Shown: piece by piece, positions 38,177 to 49,944 of the stretch
How positions within the stretch are numbered: position 1 is the stretch's first letter
Layout of the letters: each line of letters opens with the position of its first letter
NCBI GenBank assembly: GCA_038087015.1
Contig: JASBNA010000006.1
Coordinates: forward strand, 1,116,001 to 1,180,000
Source: Cerrena zonata
Lineage: Eukaryota; Basidiomycota; Agaricomycetes; Polyporales; Cerrenaceae
Length of the DNA: 64,000 bases
Direction: 5' to 3'
Made by a program: the position numbers and the translations under genes
The notes under the pieces: generated by a model
Database searches by the model: none
Told to the model about the DNA's origin: nothing
The model's input: only the letters and a program-made list of their open reading frames with translations

Positions 38177-41100
38177 ATGTCCTTCTCTAGCACGCCTTTA
38201 GGCCAAGGCAGACGTCTTGACCATCGTACTTTTCTCAATAAGAAACCCTCGTCCAGCGCGAGTACTACCACAACCCAAAGATCTCGCTCACCTCCTCTGA
38301 AGCGCCAAGTGCCAACTTCTTACGCTTACGGGCAAGTGTCCCTCTTCTCGACTCACTCGTGTCTCTCATTTTACTCATAATCACATTGCCGCTATCTCTA
38401 CAGTGGTCCCACCGCATCCTCTCGTTCTCCACCCAAACCTACCTCTTCCAACAACCCTCTAGACGACTCTGATCCACCTGCCCTCGTTCGCTTCGCCCGT
38501 TTAAAGCAGCAGCAGACGACAGGTGCATCCCCACATCCGGAGAAGTGGGCCGTAAAGGATACTTCCGTTCAGATCGCCAGCGCTTTCTATCAAGCTGCCT
38601 CTACCTCCGTCGAAGAGACCAGTAGCAGCATGCAGTCTCATCCCAATGAAGCGTGGGCCTCGGGCACAACACGCTCGCATGTCCCTCGCAGTACATCCGT
38701 AGAGTACGAAAAAGAAACCCATACCACTGTCACTCGTCGACTCGCACCTCCTCCCCCGCGTCGACCATTAGCCAAGACCAATTCTTTCAATCGCGAAGTT
38801 CCTGATTCGGAGGGTGAAGAAGAGCAACATTCTCGCTCACGTGTTGAACGCGAAAAGAGTCCATTGGCTCCCCTCTTCGAGACCGCACGGTCTATTGTCC
38901 GTTCTGCAGAATATTTCCTGCGTCCACCTGAAGATACGTCTGCAACAAATGGTCATAGCCAACCGAACACGAGTTCAAGCTATGACTACTCCCAGGAGGA
39001 GCAAGATTACCAACAGACCAAGAGCGCTATGAAACACCGCAAGAATCGCATGTCAACCGACAACAAGGCCTACCGACCTTCGATGTCTGACCTTGATGAG
39101 TCCGACGAGGACTTTGACGAGGACGGAAAACGTTCACGACGGAAGAAGCTCAAGAAAGGTACTGGTGGTGCTGGTCCACCGCTTACTTCTCTTCCTGTCG
39201 CTGGATACGACAAGCGTAGACGGAAGCGCAAAGGTCAAAAATCGAATGGAGATGAGGAGAGCAGTGACGACGATGGGGTTTCACAAGTTTCACGTTCAGC
39301 TGATCAGGTCTGTACAACTCCTATATATGTGTTGCTGGTCGTCTGACACTTGGGACACCTTGCAGCATTCGGTGCGTGGCGTAACGCCCCAAGCTCGAGA
39401 TCCCTCTGTACAACCACCGTCACGGATGTCGGTCCCAAGAGGGACTGCTCCCCCTCAGGATCGAAGCTACAATACATCCGGCCACAACGACACATACGAC
39501 GTCGAGCAAGCACTTCACATGGAGTCCATTGCTGAAGCAGATGAATCCCTACCCACTCCCGATCTCTCATATGACGACGAGAAGCCCATCAAAGCACCAT
39601 TCTCACTAGGGGCTACTCTAGGAAGAACAGTCCATGGTTTCTTCTCATTGATCTGGAGGATACTCGATCTTCTAGTGTTAAGACCCCTCTCACTAGTTCT
39701 ACGAACAAACTTCAAGCTGCTGGCTCGATATCTCTCTATCGCATTAGCACTGTATGCGATCTGGTATGCTCTTCGTAGTGGATATGCTCCCTCTCTTCCT
39801 TCATTGCCCTCGTTCTCGCGACCTGCACCGTATCGACCTCCTTCACTCCCCCCACAAGATGTTTCAGAACTCTCTGACCGACTACAGCGACTAGAAAACG
39901 CGCTCGCGACTCTTGCGGCAGACAATCAACGGTCAAAGACGTATATCGAAGCTGATACGCGGTCACAGGCTGACATTACTGGCCGTCTGGGTGCGTTAGA
40001 GAACCGTATTATCAAGGAAAGTACCCGTGTGGTGGATATGGAGAGCAAGATTAGGGCTTCTGCGTCTCAAGGTCTACAAAGCGTCAAGCAGGAGGTCGAT
40101 CTGCTCAAGGCCCAATGGCAGTCAAAACCTCAGATAGCTAGCGATGAAGAGGCTAGGGAGAAACTCCGTCTTCTCGAGGAGAGAGTAGGCTCCGTAGAGG
40201 GTGGTGTCAAAGAGGCTATCGAGTTGGGTAAAACCAAAGTCGAGACCAAGCCTGGGACATGGTGGAAGGGCTCCTTGTCTTCCTCGCCCTCCACTGTCAC
40301 GATCAAATCCACCGACGGCCAAGACGTCTCTTCCCTTATCAACCAGCTGGTTGACAACGCCGTATCCACATTCTCCAAGGACAACCTCGCCAAGCCAGAC
40401 TTCGCGCTCTACTCTTCCGGTGGGCGAGTTATTCCCTCACTCACTAGCGAGACTCTCGAACTCCGTCCTCAGGGTCTTTTCTCACAAGTCGTCGGCGTAC
40501 TTACAGGCGACGGATACGCAGTGGGTAAACCACCTGTAACAGCGTTGCATCATGAGATCCACGATGGTCACTGCTGGCCTTTCGAGGGAAGCGTCGGTCA
40601 ATTGGGCGTATCGCTCAGTGCTCCGGTATTTGTGAGCGAAGTGTCGATTGACCACGTCCCCAGGGAGGTGGCGAGTGATGTTAGGAGTGCACCGAGGGAG
40701 ATGGAAATCTGGGGGTTGGTTGAGGGACAGGAGAATTTGGAGAAGGTCAAGGAGTGGTTGGAGAGGAAGGAGGTATTGAGGAAGGAAGAGGCCGAAGTCT
40801 TTGGCGAGCCCCTCGATGGACCCACTGCTGGGAACGAGGAACTACCACCGGCCTCACTACCCCAAAGCCCACCGTATATTCGACTCGCGAACTTCACGTA
40901 TGATATTCATGCGTCGAAACACGTCCAGACGTTCCCTGTTCGACAAGAGATTGCCGAGCTGGGAATTGACTTCGGTGTGGTGGTGTTGCTCGTGAAGAGC
41001 AATTGGGGACGAGATGAGTTTACTTGTCTCTATAGGGTCAGGGTACATGGGCAGCGATTGATGCCTATTCCTGAACCTTGGAGCCCTCCGGTCGAAGAGG

Positions 41101-41294
41101 ACGCTGGCTTCGCTGTCATAACACCCGTCTTCTGGTTCTACTTCTCTTCAAGCATCTACAGTACGACCCATGCATACGCTCACGCTTTTCTCATGCACTT
41201 TCCTTATGCCATTAAACGTCCGCATGAACCGAAACGAAGTCGAAACGAGAGAAACGAACCCCATCGTCCTTTTTCTCCTAGATTGTTCTTCTAG
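38177..41294 (+). CDS. SUN-domain (Sad1/UNC-84) nuclear envelope protein
   Basis: Three exons, 38177-38331, 38404-39307 and 39366-41294; about 995 residues. Intron 1 has a GC donor (GG|GCAAGT), since only that join keeps the frame into GGPTASSRSPP. The N-terminal 460 residues are charged and disordered and face the nucleoplasm; they include KDTSVQIASAFYQAA, a motif seen in fungal SUN proteins. A helix near residue 465 (LARYLSIALALYAIWYAL) crosses the inner nuclear membrane. A coiled coil follows (about 515-640). The SUN domain runs from DFALYSSGGRVIPSLTSET (about 697) to YRVRVHG (about 914). SUN proteins pair with KASH proteins to bridge nucleus and cytoskeleton and anchor spindle pole bodies. 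The last ~75 residues (SIYSTTHAYAHAF, RPHEPKRSRNERNEP) are unusual and may reflect an unspliced 3' intron. Confidence 0.92.
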
Positions 41295-42280
41295 TCTCTC
41301 CCGGAGGTTAACCCCACTCCCATCCATGTTCGATATACTAATACTACTGTTTTCATAGTTTCTGTGATTTCTGTGACTTCCTACTTTCCTTATGTCGCGC
41401 CTGTTTCTCCCCTTCTCGTCGCTAATTTTTTTCTCCATGCTCGTTGTTATCTTTCCTCTTTTCTCTTTGAATCTCAACCTCAGTTCGCTCAGCTCTCACG
41501 CTCACTCGCTAATCTTATTCATTGCTTTTATGCTTGTCGTCTCATCCGCACATATCGCACTCGTCACATCCCTGCATCACGAACTCTTCCTCATCACGCA
41601 CGCACGCATCCAAGCTTCGTCAAATCATGGATTTCATTCTGATGGTGGTCATTTGTGCTAATAGCTTACAGACGGTTTTTTTTGGCTTCCTTCTTTCCCC
41701 CTTCTTCAACTCTCAATCTCACTCTCTCGCTCTTTACATCAAGTCGGTGACGGTAACATATTTACATATATGGGTTTCTCGAATCGAAAACTATACCTAG
41801 GTATGCCACACGCAAGGTTTAGATAGTTTAGTTTGCCTAATACAAAGACTGCATTTTCATATCCTCATTTCTCATAAGAACGATATACTTTACCCCTGGA
41901 ATTAAGCTTTCCCAGGATAGGTTCAAGTTGACAGTGGTAGGTGTGACCGTGCAACTCGAAGCATGAGCCTCGTGCAGACTACTCACTATTATAAACCTGA
42001 ACAATAGAACGTTGAACGAAGTTGAGGACTTTGTCACACACACCGCGGCCTCTCCCTGCACACTCATCCGCACAACGCAATCCTAGGAACAATTATGTAC
42101 CATATTGATCATGATATCGATATCGACATGATGGTAGCCCTTGAACTCGGTGAAGATACTACTGGCAGACAGGACCCACCGGAACCGTACGACCCCTGGC
42201 AGGGGAACTCATGTGAATTCACCCTCTAATGAGCCATTAGTATGCCTGACCGTCTTCATTTGCATAATAGCTGATCCCTG
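41295..42280. other. 3' flank of the SUN gene and upstream region of kinase K3
   Basis: 41364-41700 is rich in C and T with overlapping low-complexity frames, probably 3' UTR. An ATG at 42095 opens a 44-codon frame (MYHIDHDIDIDMM) that could hold the first exon of K3, but no join could be fixed. Confidence 0.4.
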
Positions 42281-43889
42281 GTGTATACTCCTCGTATTCG
42301 GACTCGGGCATCTAACTCATACAACAATCGGAATGCTGATGCTCCCGCGGCTCAGTCACGGTACACTGCCAGTGATCCGTTTACACTACTTGAACCGGCT
42401 CCGAGTCTATTGCCTCATCTTTCCAATAGGACGCCTCGCTTCCACCCCAGTTATCCATCGAGAGGCGCTGACCACCCTAATGCATCTCCTCCTGTTAAAA
42501 CGATCAGTGGCCGTGGTCGAGGGCTCGGAGGGGGCTCATACTTAGCGTCTAGGTCCGGCCGAGGGAGCGGCCTGATTAGATCCTCCCAGAAAGAAGTGGA
42601 TCGCCTCTTTCAAGTGAGCTGCCCACGGCGCGATGTCACATAGTCTACTCATTCCTTTTTATCTTCCAACTTGAATGTAGGAGCATCTCGATTTGCTTCG
42701 GCCCACTTCAAATTCCACTCGTAGGACCCCCAACATGCGAACATCTAAGCTTTCAGATCTGAGGAGATTATGTGTTACTTCGGATACCTTGCCTAGCGTT
42801 CTGTACCTCCATGATATTCAGTTACCACATGCGAGATGGCATCAACCTGTCGCCGGAGGGTCGTTTTCTGATGTTTATAAGGCCAAGAAAGGAACCCTAG
42901 ATGTAGCGATAAAGGTTATCCGCACTCATCAGATAAATGACGAAGAAAAGACCAAGAAATTAAAGAAGGTTAGTTCATTTGTAAACTACTCATTGCGTCA
43001 TAATTGACTATGTCATGGATGAATGCCAGAACTTTATAGGTGAAGCTCTTATTTGGGCCTCTTGTCGACATGAAAATGTGCTTCCCTTCCTTGGAGTCGA
43101 CAAAAGGAACTTTCAGCATGGGATGTGTATGGTCTTACCATGGATGCAACATGGGAAAGTCCTCTGTGTACTCAAGTTGCTCAGAGAGGCGAACAGTCTT
43201 GGGGGAAATCAAGAACGGGTTAATACATGGGTAAGGAAGTGTCCCCGTCCTAGTCACACCATTCACTCATGATGACTCTCAGATTTGTCAAATCGCCAAA
43301 GGGCTAGCTTATTTGCACTCTTCTGGTATCATCCACGGCGATTTGAGAGCGGTGAGCGACAATAGCACCCGTGGCGCAACGTTAGTCTAAACATCCCATT
43401 CAGGCCAATGTCTTACTGGATGAAAACTACAATATCAAGCTATCAGATTTCGGCCTTTCTTTAATTGTAGATGACATTCTTACTCAAGCTACAACTATAG
43501 AAAGAACCCCAAATTGGATAGCACCCGAACTTCTGAATCCCGAGAAGTTCGGCGAAAGTTCTTCGAAACCAACTCTGGCCGCAGATATTTACGCTTTTGG
43601 ATGTGTAACCATTGAGGTTTGTCCAGTGTTTAACATCCAAAACTAAGAGTCACAAGTGGCCCTCTAGCTTTATACGGGGAAACCACCATATCCGGGGATC
43701 CCGTCGTATCGCGTTACCGCCAAGGTCATGGAAAGGGAGCCTATCCCTCGACCAGCATTCTACGAGGAACCTAGGTATATGAATGACTCAATATGGCACA
43801 TCGTGAAGCAGTGTCTCTCGTATTTTCCTAACTCGCGTCCTTCCGCTTCCATGATTACAGGGAATTTGGAGGTAGGACTAATGAACTAG
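42281..43889 (+). CDS. protein kinase K3 (TKL-like, HGD type), 5' end unresolved
   Basis: Recognised exons: 42281-42613 (open, no ATG in frame), 42681-42968, 43030-43230, 43283-43351, 43404-43616 and 43668-43889. The first is a Ser/Arg/Pro-rich low-complexity region ending VDRLFQ, like K2 and K4. The kinase domain has GGSFSDVYKAKKG, the Lys in VAIKVI, FIGEALIW, IIHGDLRA.ANVLLDENYNIKL, DFGLSL, APELL and AFGCVTIE. Exons of 201, 69 and 213 nt are the same length as in K2 and K4. The true start must be in an upstream exon, possibly at 42095. The C-terminus read here (NLEVGLMN) ends just after a potential donor, so another 3' exon is possible. HRD arginine is replaced by Gly, catalytic Asp kept. 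Confidence 0.8.
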
Positions 43890-45070
43890 TTAACTATAGC
43901 TAGATCTCATAGTGATTCTTAGTCACCGTCACTGGTCTCAAGACCACGAGACCAATATAGCTTTCAATGATTTCTCTGATTGTTTTGTGCTTGTTGACGA
44001 ATTTCTGTAATATAACGACACCTGTCACGGTAAATTCAAACGGGGTAACCCCTGGTATGAGAGGTTGTAGCTGTATACCGAACCCGCACGATCGTTTAAG
44101 CAGTGGCGACGTTACAAGCTGCCGGGGAACAGAGTCCAGTGTAAAGATGTGTCTTATTCGAAATGGACTGGGGAACAGGTACGAATCCGGAACCGGAGTA
44201 CTGTAACGGTACTATGTACTACACAAAGCCACAACACAGTCATTTTCAACTTCAACCGGGATTTCCCGATCTGCCTTCTCGGCGCACACTCAGGGTACTT
44301 CCGTTATTTATTCCCTTTTACTCTTGTTTTCAGGAGGTCTGGTACGACACTTGATTACGATGGCGCTTTAAATCACATCTTCAAGTTGCTTCTCTCATCC
44401 ATGGTTATTACTCAAGTTCACTCTGGTAGTTCCGTTAACATCGAGCTCAACAGGGTGACCCCCGCATTCTTCCAAGCTCCCACTGGCATAATCACAGCTT
44501 TCAACCTGCTTCACCTATGTCCGTATTTGAAAAATATCATAGCTGAGTTTTACCGACAGCCTCTGCTGCGTATTCCTGAGGAGTCGGACGACTACTAGAA
44601 ATATTCCCATACACAGCTGTCACAGCATATGTCCTTGGCATTGAATCTACCCGGAAAGACATTTTGGTACGCCATTCGTTGTTCGGTAAATGTTATTTAG
44701 CTAATATATTTAGTTGCTCGGTCAGCTACAGGCGGCATTGCCACACTCTGATCCCTTTCAGAAAGACATGAATACCCTAATGACGGTCACAATGTACAAA
44801 TCTATAAGTCTGTTACAGCTGTCAGTGGGCCTTACTGACCGAAATGAGATAATGGCATCTGTCAAATGTCATCCCTCCATCCCGTGTCGGATCGGAGTCT
44901 GGCCCTAGGACTGTTTTCCTTGTGTACACAGGCCGTCCAACCCGAATATTACCAATCTTTTCCATTCCGACAAGCTGTACTCGTCGAACTTGAGATATAT
45001 CCTGGCTCAAGTCCTACGTTACTTTTAACCCATTCTCCCAGGATTTGTTCGATATTCGGTAGCGACTATA
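43890..45070. other. intergenic region with one unassigned frame
   Basis: Contains the open frame 44149-44598 (listed separately). A continuation in other frames (TAYVLGIESTRKDIL near 44620; QLQAALPHSDPFQKDM near 44720) hints at a decayed or intron-split gene, but no family could be named. Confidence 0.35.
44149..44598 (+). other. unassigned open frame, possible gene remnant
   Basis: A 149-residue frame containing VFRRSGTTLDYDGAL, HIFKLLLSSMVITQ and NLLHLCPYLKNIIAEFYRQP, ending PEESDDY. Amino-acid composition looks protein-like, and a possible continuation downstream (AYVLGIESTRKDIL) vaguely recalls the helical end of a fungal BTB domain, but I could not support that. No start context or intron pattern favours it. 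It may be a remnant of a gene between kinases K3 and K4. Confidence 0.25.
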
Positions 45071-45480
45071 ATGTCGATATCTGGTCCCATCGACGAACAT
45101 TTCGGCCTATTAGTCCAAGACATACTCACAGACAATGATCAAACAACCTCAAGACAACTGCAGAGTAGAGTGCCAAATTCTCATTTATATCATCGTTCAT
45201 CGTAAGTATCTCATTTTCAAATCACTCATCCAAGCTAATAAAGCGATGAATTCGACGTAACTGGTAAATAGTCCATATCCCATCCCTTATGCCCCAGACC
45301 ATGGCTGTTTGTCGTGTCGTCGGTTGAAAGTACGGTACAGTGAGGTGCATGGGCAACCCAAGGTACTTATTTCGACAAATTTTCTCAATTACAGCAGTCT
45401 TGCAAATTCAGTGGCCTAAATTCGGATTGTTGTACTAATTGCCATATGAGGGGTCAGCAATGTATCAGACCAATTCTTCG
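45071..45480 (+). pseudogene. Zn2Cys6 zinc-cluster fragment with third cysteine lost
   Basis: Exons 45071-45201 and 45272-45362 join in phase, followed by an exon from about 45403. They read MSISGPIDEHFGLLVQDIL, then DHGCLSCRRLKVRY and finally SDCCTNCHMRGQQCI. This matches the fungal binuclear zinc cluster CxxCx6C...CxxCx6C except that the third cysteine is Tyr (TAC in place of TGC). Without it two zinc ions cannot be held in the usual way. After QQCI the frame gives no recognisable transcription-factor body and runs into the kinase K4 about 120 bp later. It may be a decayed transcription factor, a variant N-terminal domain of K4, or a fusion. Exon joins are by eye. Confidence 0.5.
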
Positions 45481-45597
45481 TACCCATCTCCCACTCCAAA
45501 CGGTACTTATGACGGACCACTCACATTGTCAACGAGATGTTAACGCTCTTTTTTCAGAGTTTATTTCACCAAGCCACCTATATTCAATCATCTATAG

Positions 45598-46901
45598 TAC
45601 CTACTCAGCAAGACGTGGATCAATTATTTCAGGTGATTTATACGCCCACATTTCTTTTTTTATTTACTTTCACCCTAACTCTTAGCTAGATTCATCTTGA
45701 CTCAATCGCTGCGAAATCTGTTTCTAGTGCTATCGATATCCGGGCGACCAAATCGCTCTCCAATTTGAGAAGGTTATGCAGTCTTATAGACCGGCTCCCT
45801 AGTGCTTTGTACCTTCAAGATGTCCACTTCGCAGAAAGGACATGGCCGCAAGCTGTTGGAGGCGGAAGTTTTTCCGATGTTTACATGGCCAGGAAAGGAG
45901 ATCTCAAAGTGGCAGTAAAGGTTCTTCGTACTCACCAGAACAGCGACGAAAGACAGAGGCGGAAGTTAAGGAAGGTAAGTAGCTTTGTCTCTTGAACTGT
46001 TAAGCTGTGACTGACTGCATGGAACACTAGAACTTTATTAGCGAAGCTCTGCTTTGGGCCTCGTGTAAACATAAATATGTCCTCCCCTTCCTCGGAGTTG
46101 ATACGACCAACTTCCGTCATGGAATGTGTATGGTTCTGCCATGGATGGATCATGGGAAAATACTTTGCAAGCTTAAATTGTTAAGAGAAGAAAATAATAC
46201 TCGAGGGTGTAAGAAACAAGTGGATACATGGGTAAGGATTCTCACTATGCAATCGTTCAGCTTATCAATGTCAGTATCCAGATTCTCCACATTGCCGAAG
46301 GATTGGCGTACTTACACTCCCTTGGTATCATACACGGCGACTTGAGAGCGGTGAGTGATGGTGGCACCTTTCGCCAATTATGCTAAATATTGCGTACAGG
46401 CCAACGTCTTGCTAGATGAAAACTATAATATTAAATTGTCTGACTTCGGTCTTTCTTTAGTTGCAGATGACATTGTTACCCAAGCCACGACCATCGAGAG
46501 AACCCCCAACTGGATCGCACCGGAACTTTTGAATCCGGAGAAGTTCGGCGGAAACTCTTCGAAACCGACTTTATCTGGAGACGTATACGCTTTTGGATGT
46601 GTGACTATTGAGGTAAGTCTAGTCTCTCGTATTCCACGTCTGGTTGCTCAATTTCTTTCAGCTTTACACAGGGAAACCACCGTATCCTGGACTTCAATCA
46701 TATCAAGTAATCACCAAAGTATTAGCTGCGGAACCTATACCGTTACCTGCATTCTACGATGAGCCTCGCGTCATGGACTATTCAATGTGGGCCATCGTTG
46801 AACGATGTCTTTCGCAAGACTCCTCCCTGCGACCTCATGCACATGATATTCCTGAAGGACTGCGAAGTCTATCTCTATATCAGGCTGTTTCGTGCTTGTA
46901 G
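45598..46901 (+). CDS. protein kinase K4 (TKL-like, HGD type), 5' end unresolved
   Basis: Exons 45598-45632, 45690-45974, 46031-46231, 46282-46350, 46400-46612 and 46662-46901. The first encodes PTQQDVDQLFQ, the same end of the N-terminal region as in K2 and K3, but its start lies upstream (an ATG at 45460 opens MYQTNSSYPSPTPNGTYDG and may be joined by a 66-98 nt intron). The kinase domain has GGGSFSDVYMARKG, VAVKVL, FISEALLW, IIHGDLRA.ANVLLDENYNIKL, DFGLSL, APELL and GCVTIE, and is closest to K2. Stop TAG at 46899-46901. All listed exons close in frame. It may share a transcript with the zinc-cluster exons just upstream, which would be a novel DNA-binding/kinase fusion; this is unproven. Confidence 0.83.
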
Positions 46902-47424
46902 GTACAAATAATGCCTGTAAGAAGTATTAACGACGATATATATATCTGGAATTCAGTACGACTGCTACTTCAATTTTCAAAGCTTGCGTCATCAGTTGCT
47001 CCTAGCCATAAGTACATATCCTCCTGACAAGAGAAAACATTACGTTCAGACAGCTTTGAGATGATGACCATTTAAAACCTGAGGAACGGTTGAGAATACC
47101 TCTCTTCCTACCTGACTTACGGACGTCAGTCATAATGATTTTGTCTGAATACTTGAGCGTTCTACCCAGACTTCGCCTTGAAGCCTGGCGAGAAAAGCAA
47201 TACTAGCTCCTCGAACTTGAAGGTTAACATTACCCGAACAATGACGAACGTTCGTATATTCATGTCAGAATCGGTATTTCCAGAATTACGAGTCCTCCTC
47301 GTCTCTGCTGATGATACTTTGAAATCGATAGAGTTACTCCCAGTGAACTGTGAACCGTGACGTTCCGACATTCTCTTGTGGGAATGAAGGCCGGTCGTGT
47401 ATTGTAATGGCTTCAATTAATTCA
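46902..47424. other. intergenic region
   Basis: Between K4 and tRNA-Asp; nothing recognised. Confidence 0.5.
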
Positions 47425-47508
47425 TCTTTGCTAGTATATCGGTTAGTACACGCGCCTGTCATATTTGGATGGTCGCGCGAAAGCTGGGTTCGACTCCCAG
47501 GCAGAGAG
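47425..47508 (+). tRNA. tRNA-Asp (anticodon GTC) with a 12-nt intron
   Basis: The acceptor arm TCTTTGC (47425-47431) pairs with GCAGAGA (47501-47507), followed by discriminator G. The D arm is GTAT/GTAC with the loop ATCGGTTA. The anticodon stem CGCGC (47451-47455) pairs with GCGCG (47475-47479), loop CTGTCA...C with anticodon GTC at 47458-47460. The T arm is CTGGG/CCCAG with loop TTCGACT. The 12 bases at 47462-47473 sit between positions 37 and 38, the canonical tRNA intron site; without them the tRNA is 72 nt, normal for Asp. A T-rich run (TTATTTTTTC) right after it fits a Pol III terminator. Confidence 0.88.
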
Positions 47509-47571
47509 TTATTTTTTCATCTAAATCTAAATTTACCAGGTCGGGTTTTCAACAATGTGCCCTTTCGCCCA

Positions 47572-48632
47572 GAATGTCTGACCGGTGGAATGTTGGGCTA
47601 TTAGCCCGCGGGCTCATGGACTTTTGGTCAACAGCCCCTTGGGCGCTCAGCCTTGACGAATTAGGAAGTTGGCTCAACCGGGCTAGTGGGGGCTCGTTCC
47701 TATTATGGTAGCTAAATTATATAATCGATATATTCAAGCTAGGTATGCTAAATATTACTGTATACTATCATTGGAGCTAGTAATAGTGGTAATTATAGTG
47801 TAGATAGATCTCAGAATTATTCCCATCTACTGTACACCTAGCACTCTGCAAATATATATTGAGTTTCAAACTGAAATGGGATGAATTATAAATAATAATA
47901 TTTACTTTCCTTGTCAGTACTTGCTGTGATATAGATATGGATAATGCATTGGTTATATACATGTATAGCATTACTTAACCTCTAACAACGACAGAATAAT
48001 ACCTAGGATAGTACTGTGGAGCGAGCTGAACTCACGAATACAGAGGCGAAATTCACGCGCTAGAACTCTTGCCTAAACAAGTAAGTTACTACTTATTCCT
48101 TACGCTACGGCTTCAGCACAACATGACTCAACTCACTTCAGACTTACCAATGGAATAGAGCCTATAGAATGTTGTCTAGTACTTTTAGTGCCACAAATAC
48201 TATCGAGTCTATGTAATAATATTACATAGAAACTCCGTCTTCACTCTGTCATTCAGGCGCCCGTGCACTCGACCTCCTTCCATATTTGTATCACACGGGC
48301 GCTCTGTCAAGCAGGTCATTTGTATTCATCACACCGAGCACTAGTGTAGCGAGTACGTAGAGAGCAGTTATGATGGACATAATACAGATATAGAAGAATA
48401 ATGCATTAAATGGATGAAAAGCAATAAACAGAGTATTAATGATTAATATATGAGTAATTACTGGCGATAAGTCAATAGTCCGAAAGTGGATAAATGGACT
48501 TCTGGACCTAAGGCCCAATTTGGACCAACTTTCGAAATGGACCTGTAGACCGGCTCAAAGTGGGCTGGGCTAGAGGTCCATTCGTCCAATAGCCCAGGTC
48601 CAATAGCCCAACTGTTCATGGGTCAGACGTTC
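47572..48632. mobile_element. ~1.06 kb non-coding element with inverted ends (MITE-like)
   Basis: The left end reads GAATGTCTGACC (47572-47583) and the right end, reversed, GAACGTCTGACC (48632-48621), one mismatch in 12. Further in, GTTGGGCTATT occurs on the left (about 47592) and inverted on the right (about 48603-48613), each followed by GGGCT/GGCTCA-type repeats and GGAC. The interior is AT-rich with no coding frame. CCCTTTCGC lies in direct orientation just outside both ends and may derive from a target duplication, but it does not abut exactly. It starts 63 bp after the tRNA-Asp gene. It could also be a degraded LTR; the inverted ends favour a DNA-type non-autonomous element. Confidence 0.5.
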
Positions 48633-48825
48633 CCCCTTTCGCAGTTGTTAAATTTAAGCCACACAACCGTTGACTTATACCAGTATCAAACCATGTATAG
48701 TAGCCTTTGTCCTCAATATTTAACCCCGAAATGCACATGACCTGCATGACTTCAAGGGTTAACATCAGAGCGGTGAAAAGTATCCATGCTGTAGAAAAGA
48801 GAAAGCAAATTACATTAATCCTAAA

Positions 48826-49944
48826 CTATGAAGGGGAAAGGGTGGCATCGGCTGGCTTATTACGATCCTCCGCTCTAGGTGCATGTTCATACTCGCCAAA
48901 ACCTTGTGAGGCTTGGACAACCTCGTCAGAGGCATCTGGCTCGAGATGACCTTGTGCATTACGTCGTGCCCTGTAAATGAACATGTCAGTGTGGTACATA
49001 TCAGAGACGAACCTCGGATCGCTTACTTGAAGAACGTGTATGAAAGAACTACATCGTCTAAGTTACGACATGCTGGATCGTCGAGGACGTCTTTGTCAAT
49101 AAAGAACAAAAGGGGCATGTCGACCTCCTCGCCTGCCAGTAGTTTTTGCTCTTCAAAGCAGAAACATTCTACTTTGGCGAAATAGGGAGCTATCTGTAGA
49201 ATTCATTTGCCATAGGCACGATGCTGTGAATACAAGATTAGTGAAATTCACATACCCGGTCTGGTGTCACATTGTAAGTTGCGATACCAATAATGTCCTG
49301 TGTCGAATCGTTCTTCGCCTTGTAGAACGCTAGACTGGTCTCACCAGGCAGAACGCTCACGATTCTTTGTTGTGGTGTAAATGACCATGGCAAGGCGTCG
49401 GAAGTATCAGCATTGAAGTGGACCTTGATGCGTTTGGCACCTTCGACTGGCACCAAGCGTTCAGCTTCAAACTTGCCCATACCCACTTTAGGGGTTCCAG
49501 CGAAGCCAGTAGCTGCACAGAACATTCGGTAAAGTGGGACCGCAGCATAAGTCACACCAATTCCTAGGGCAATCTAGAATAACGAGCTCTTGTGAAGGCG
49601 GGGAAGGAAAGGAGACCTATGGGAACGTACCACGGCCGAGGTATACATTAACAAGCTCTTATTCCTGCGAGCATAAGCTTCCTGCTGTTGTTTTGCATAT
49701 CCATCTCGAAGGTTTTGTTGTCGTGTTGATGAACTCGACGAAGAGGTCGAAGGACCATTAGGAGTAGCATACCCTCGTCGTGGGTGTGAATTAGAATTAA
49801 ACCTCGGTGAAGGCGGCACTCTCAGGCTGAGCTACGACACGCACATAAGCCTCATAACACAGTGAGCTTTACAATGAGACCTACCCCGTTTGTCCTCAGT
49901 GAGGAACGACATGATTGTCGCAGACCAACATGGAAGAAATTCAT
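48826..49944 (-). CDS. COX11: cytochrome c oxidase assembly protein COX11
   Basis: Five exons: 49944-49885, 49831-49631, 49573-49256, 49193-49027 and 48970-48826; 296 residues. COX11 is an inner mitochondrial membrane protein that delivers copper to the CuB site of subunit 1. The N-terminus MNFFHVGLRQSCRSSLRTNG is basic and Ser-rich, a typical import signal, and fixes the start. One membrane helix runs through MYTSAV.IALGIGVTYAAVPL. The copper motif CFCF (Cys 203 and 205) is present, preceded by PYFAKVE and followed by EEQKLLAGEEVDMPLLFFID, with GMGKFEAERL upstream. The acidic C-terminal extension ends TLSPS. It is divergently arranged with the J-protein gene, with 170 bp between starts, so they may share a promoter. 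No damage seen. Confidence 0.95.

Noticed and set aside
41364..41661. Overlapping Ser/Leu/His-rich frames after the SUN gene
   Set aside because: The stretch is C/T-rich low-complexity sequence in several frames at once, as expected for a 3' UTR, with no start context or family resemblance.
47572..48632. Reading the element next to tRNA-Asp as a solo LTR
   Set aside because: The ends are inverted over 12 bases with an internal inverted block, and no TG...CA ends with flanking five-base duplication were found.
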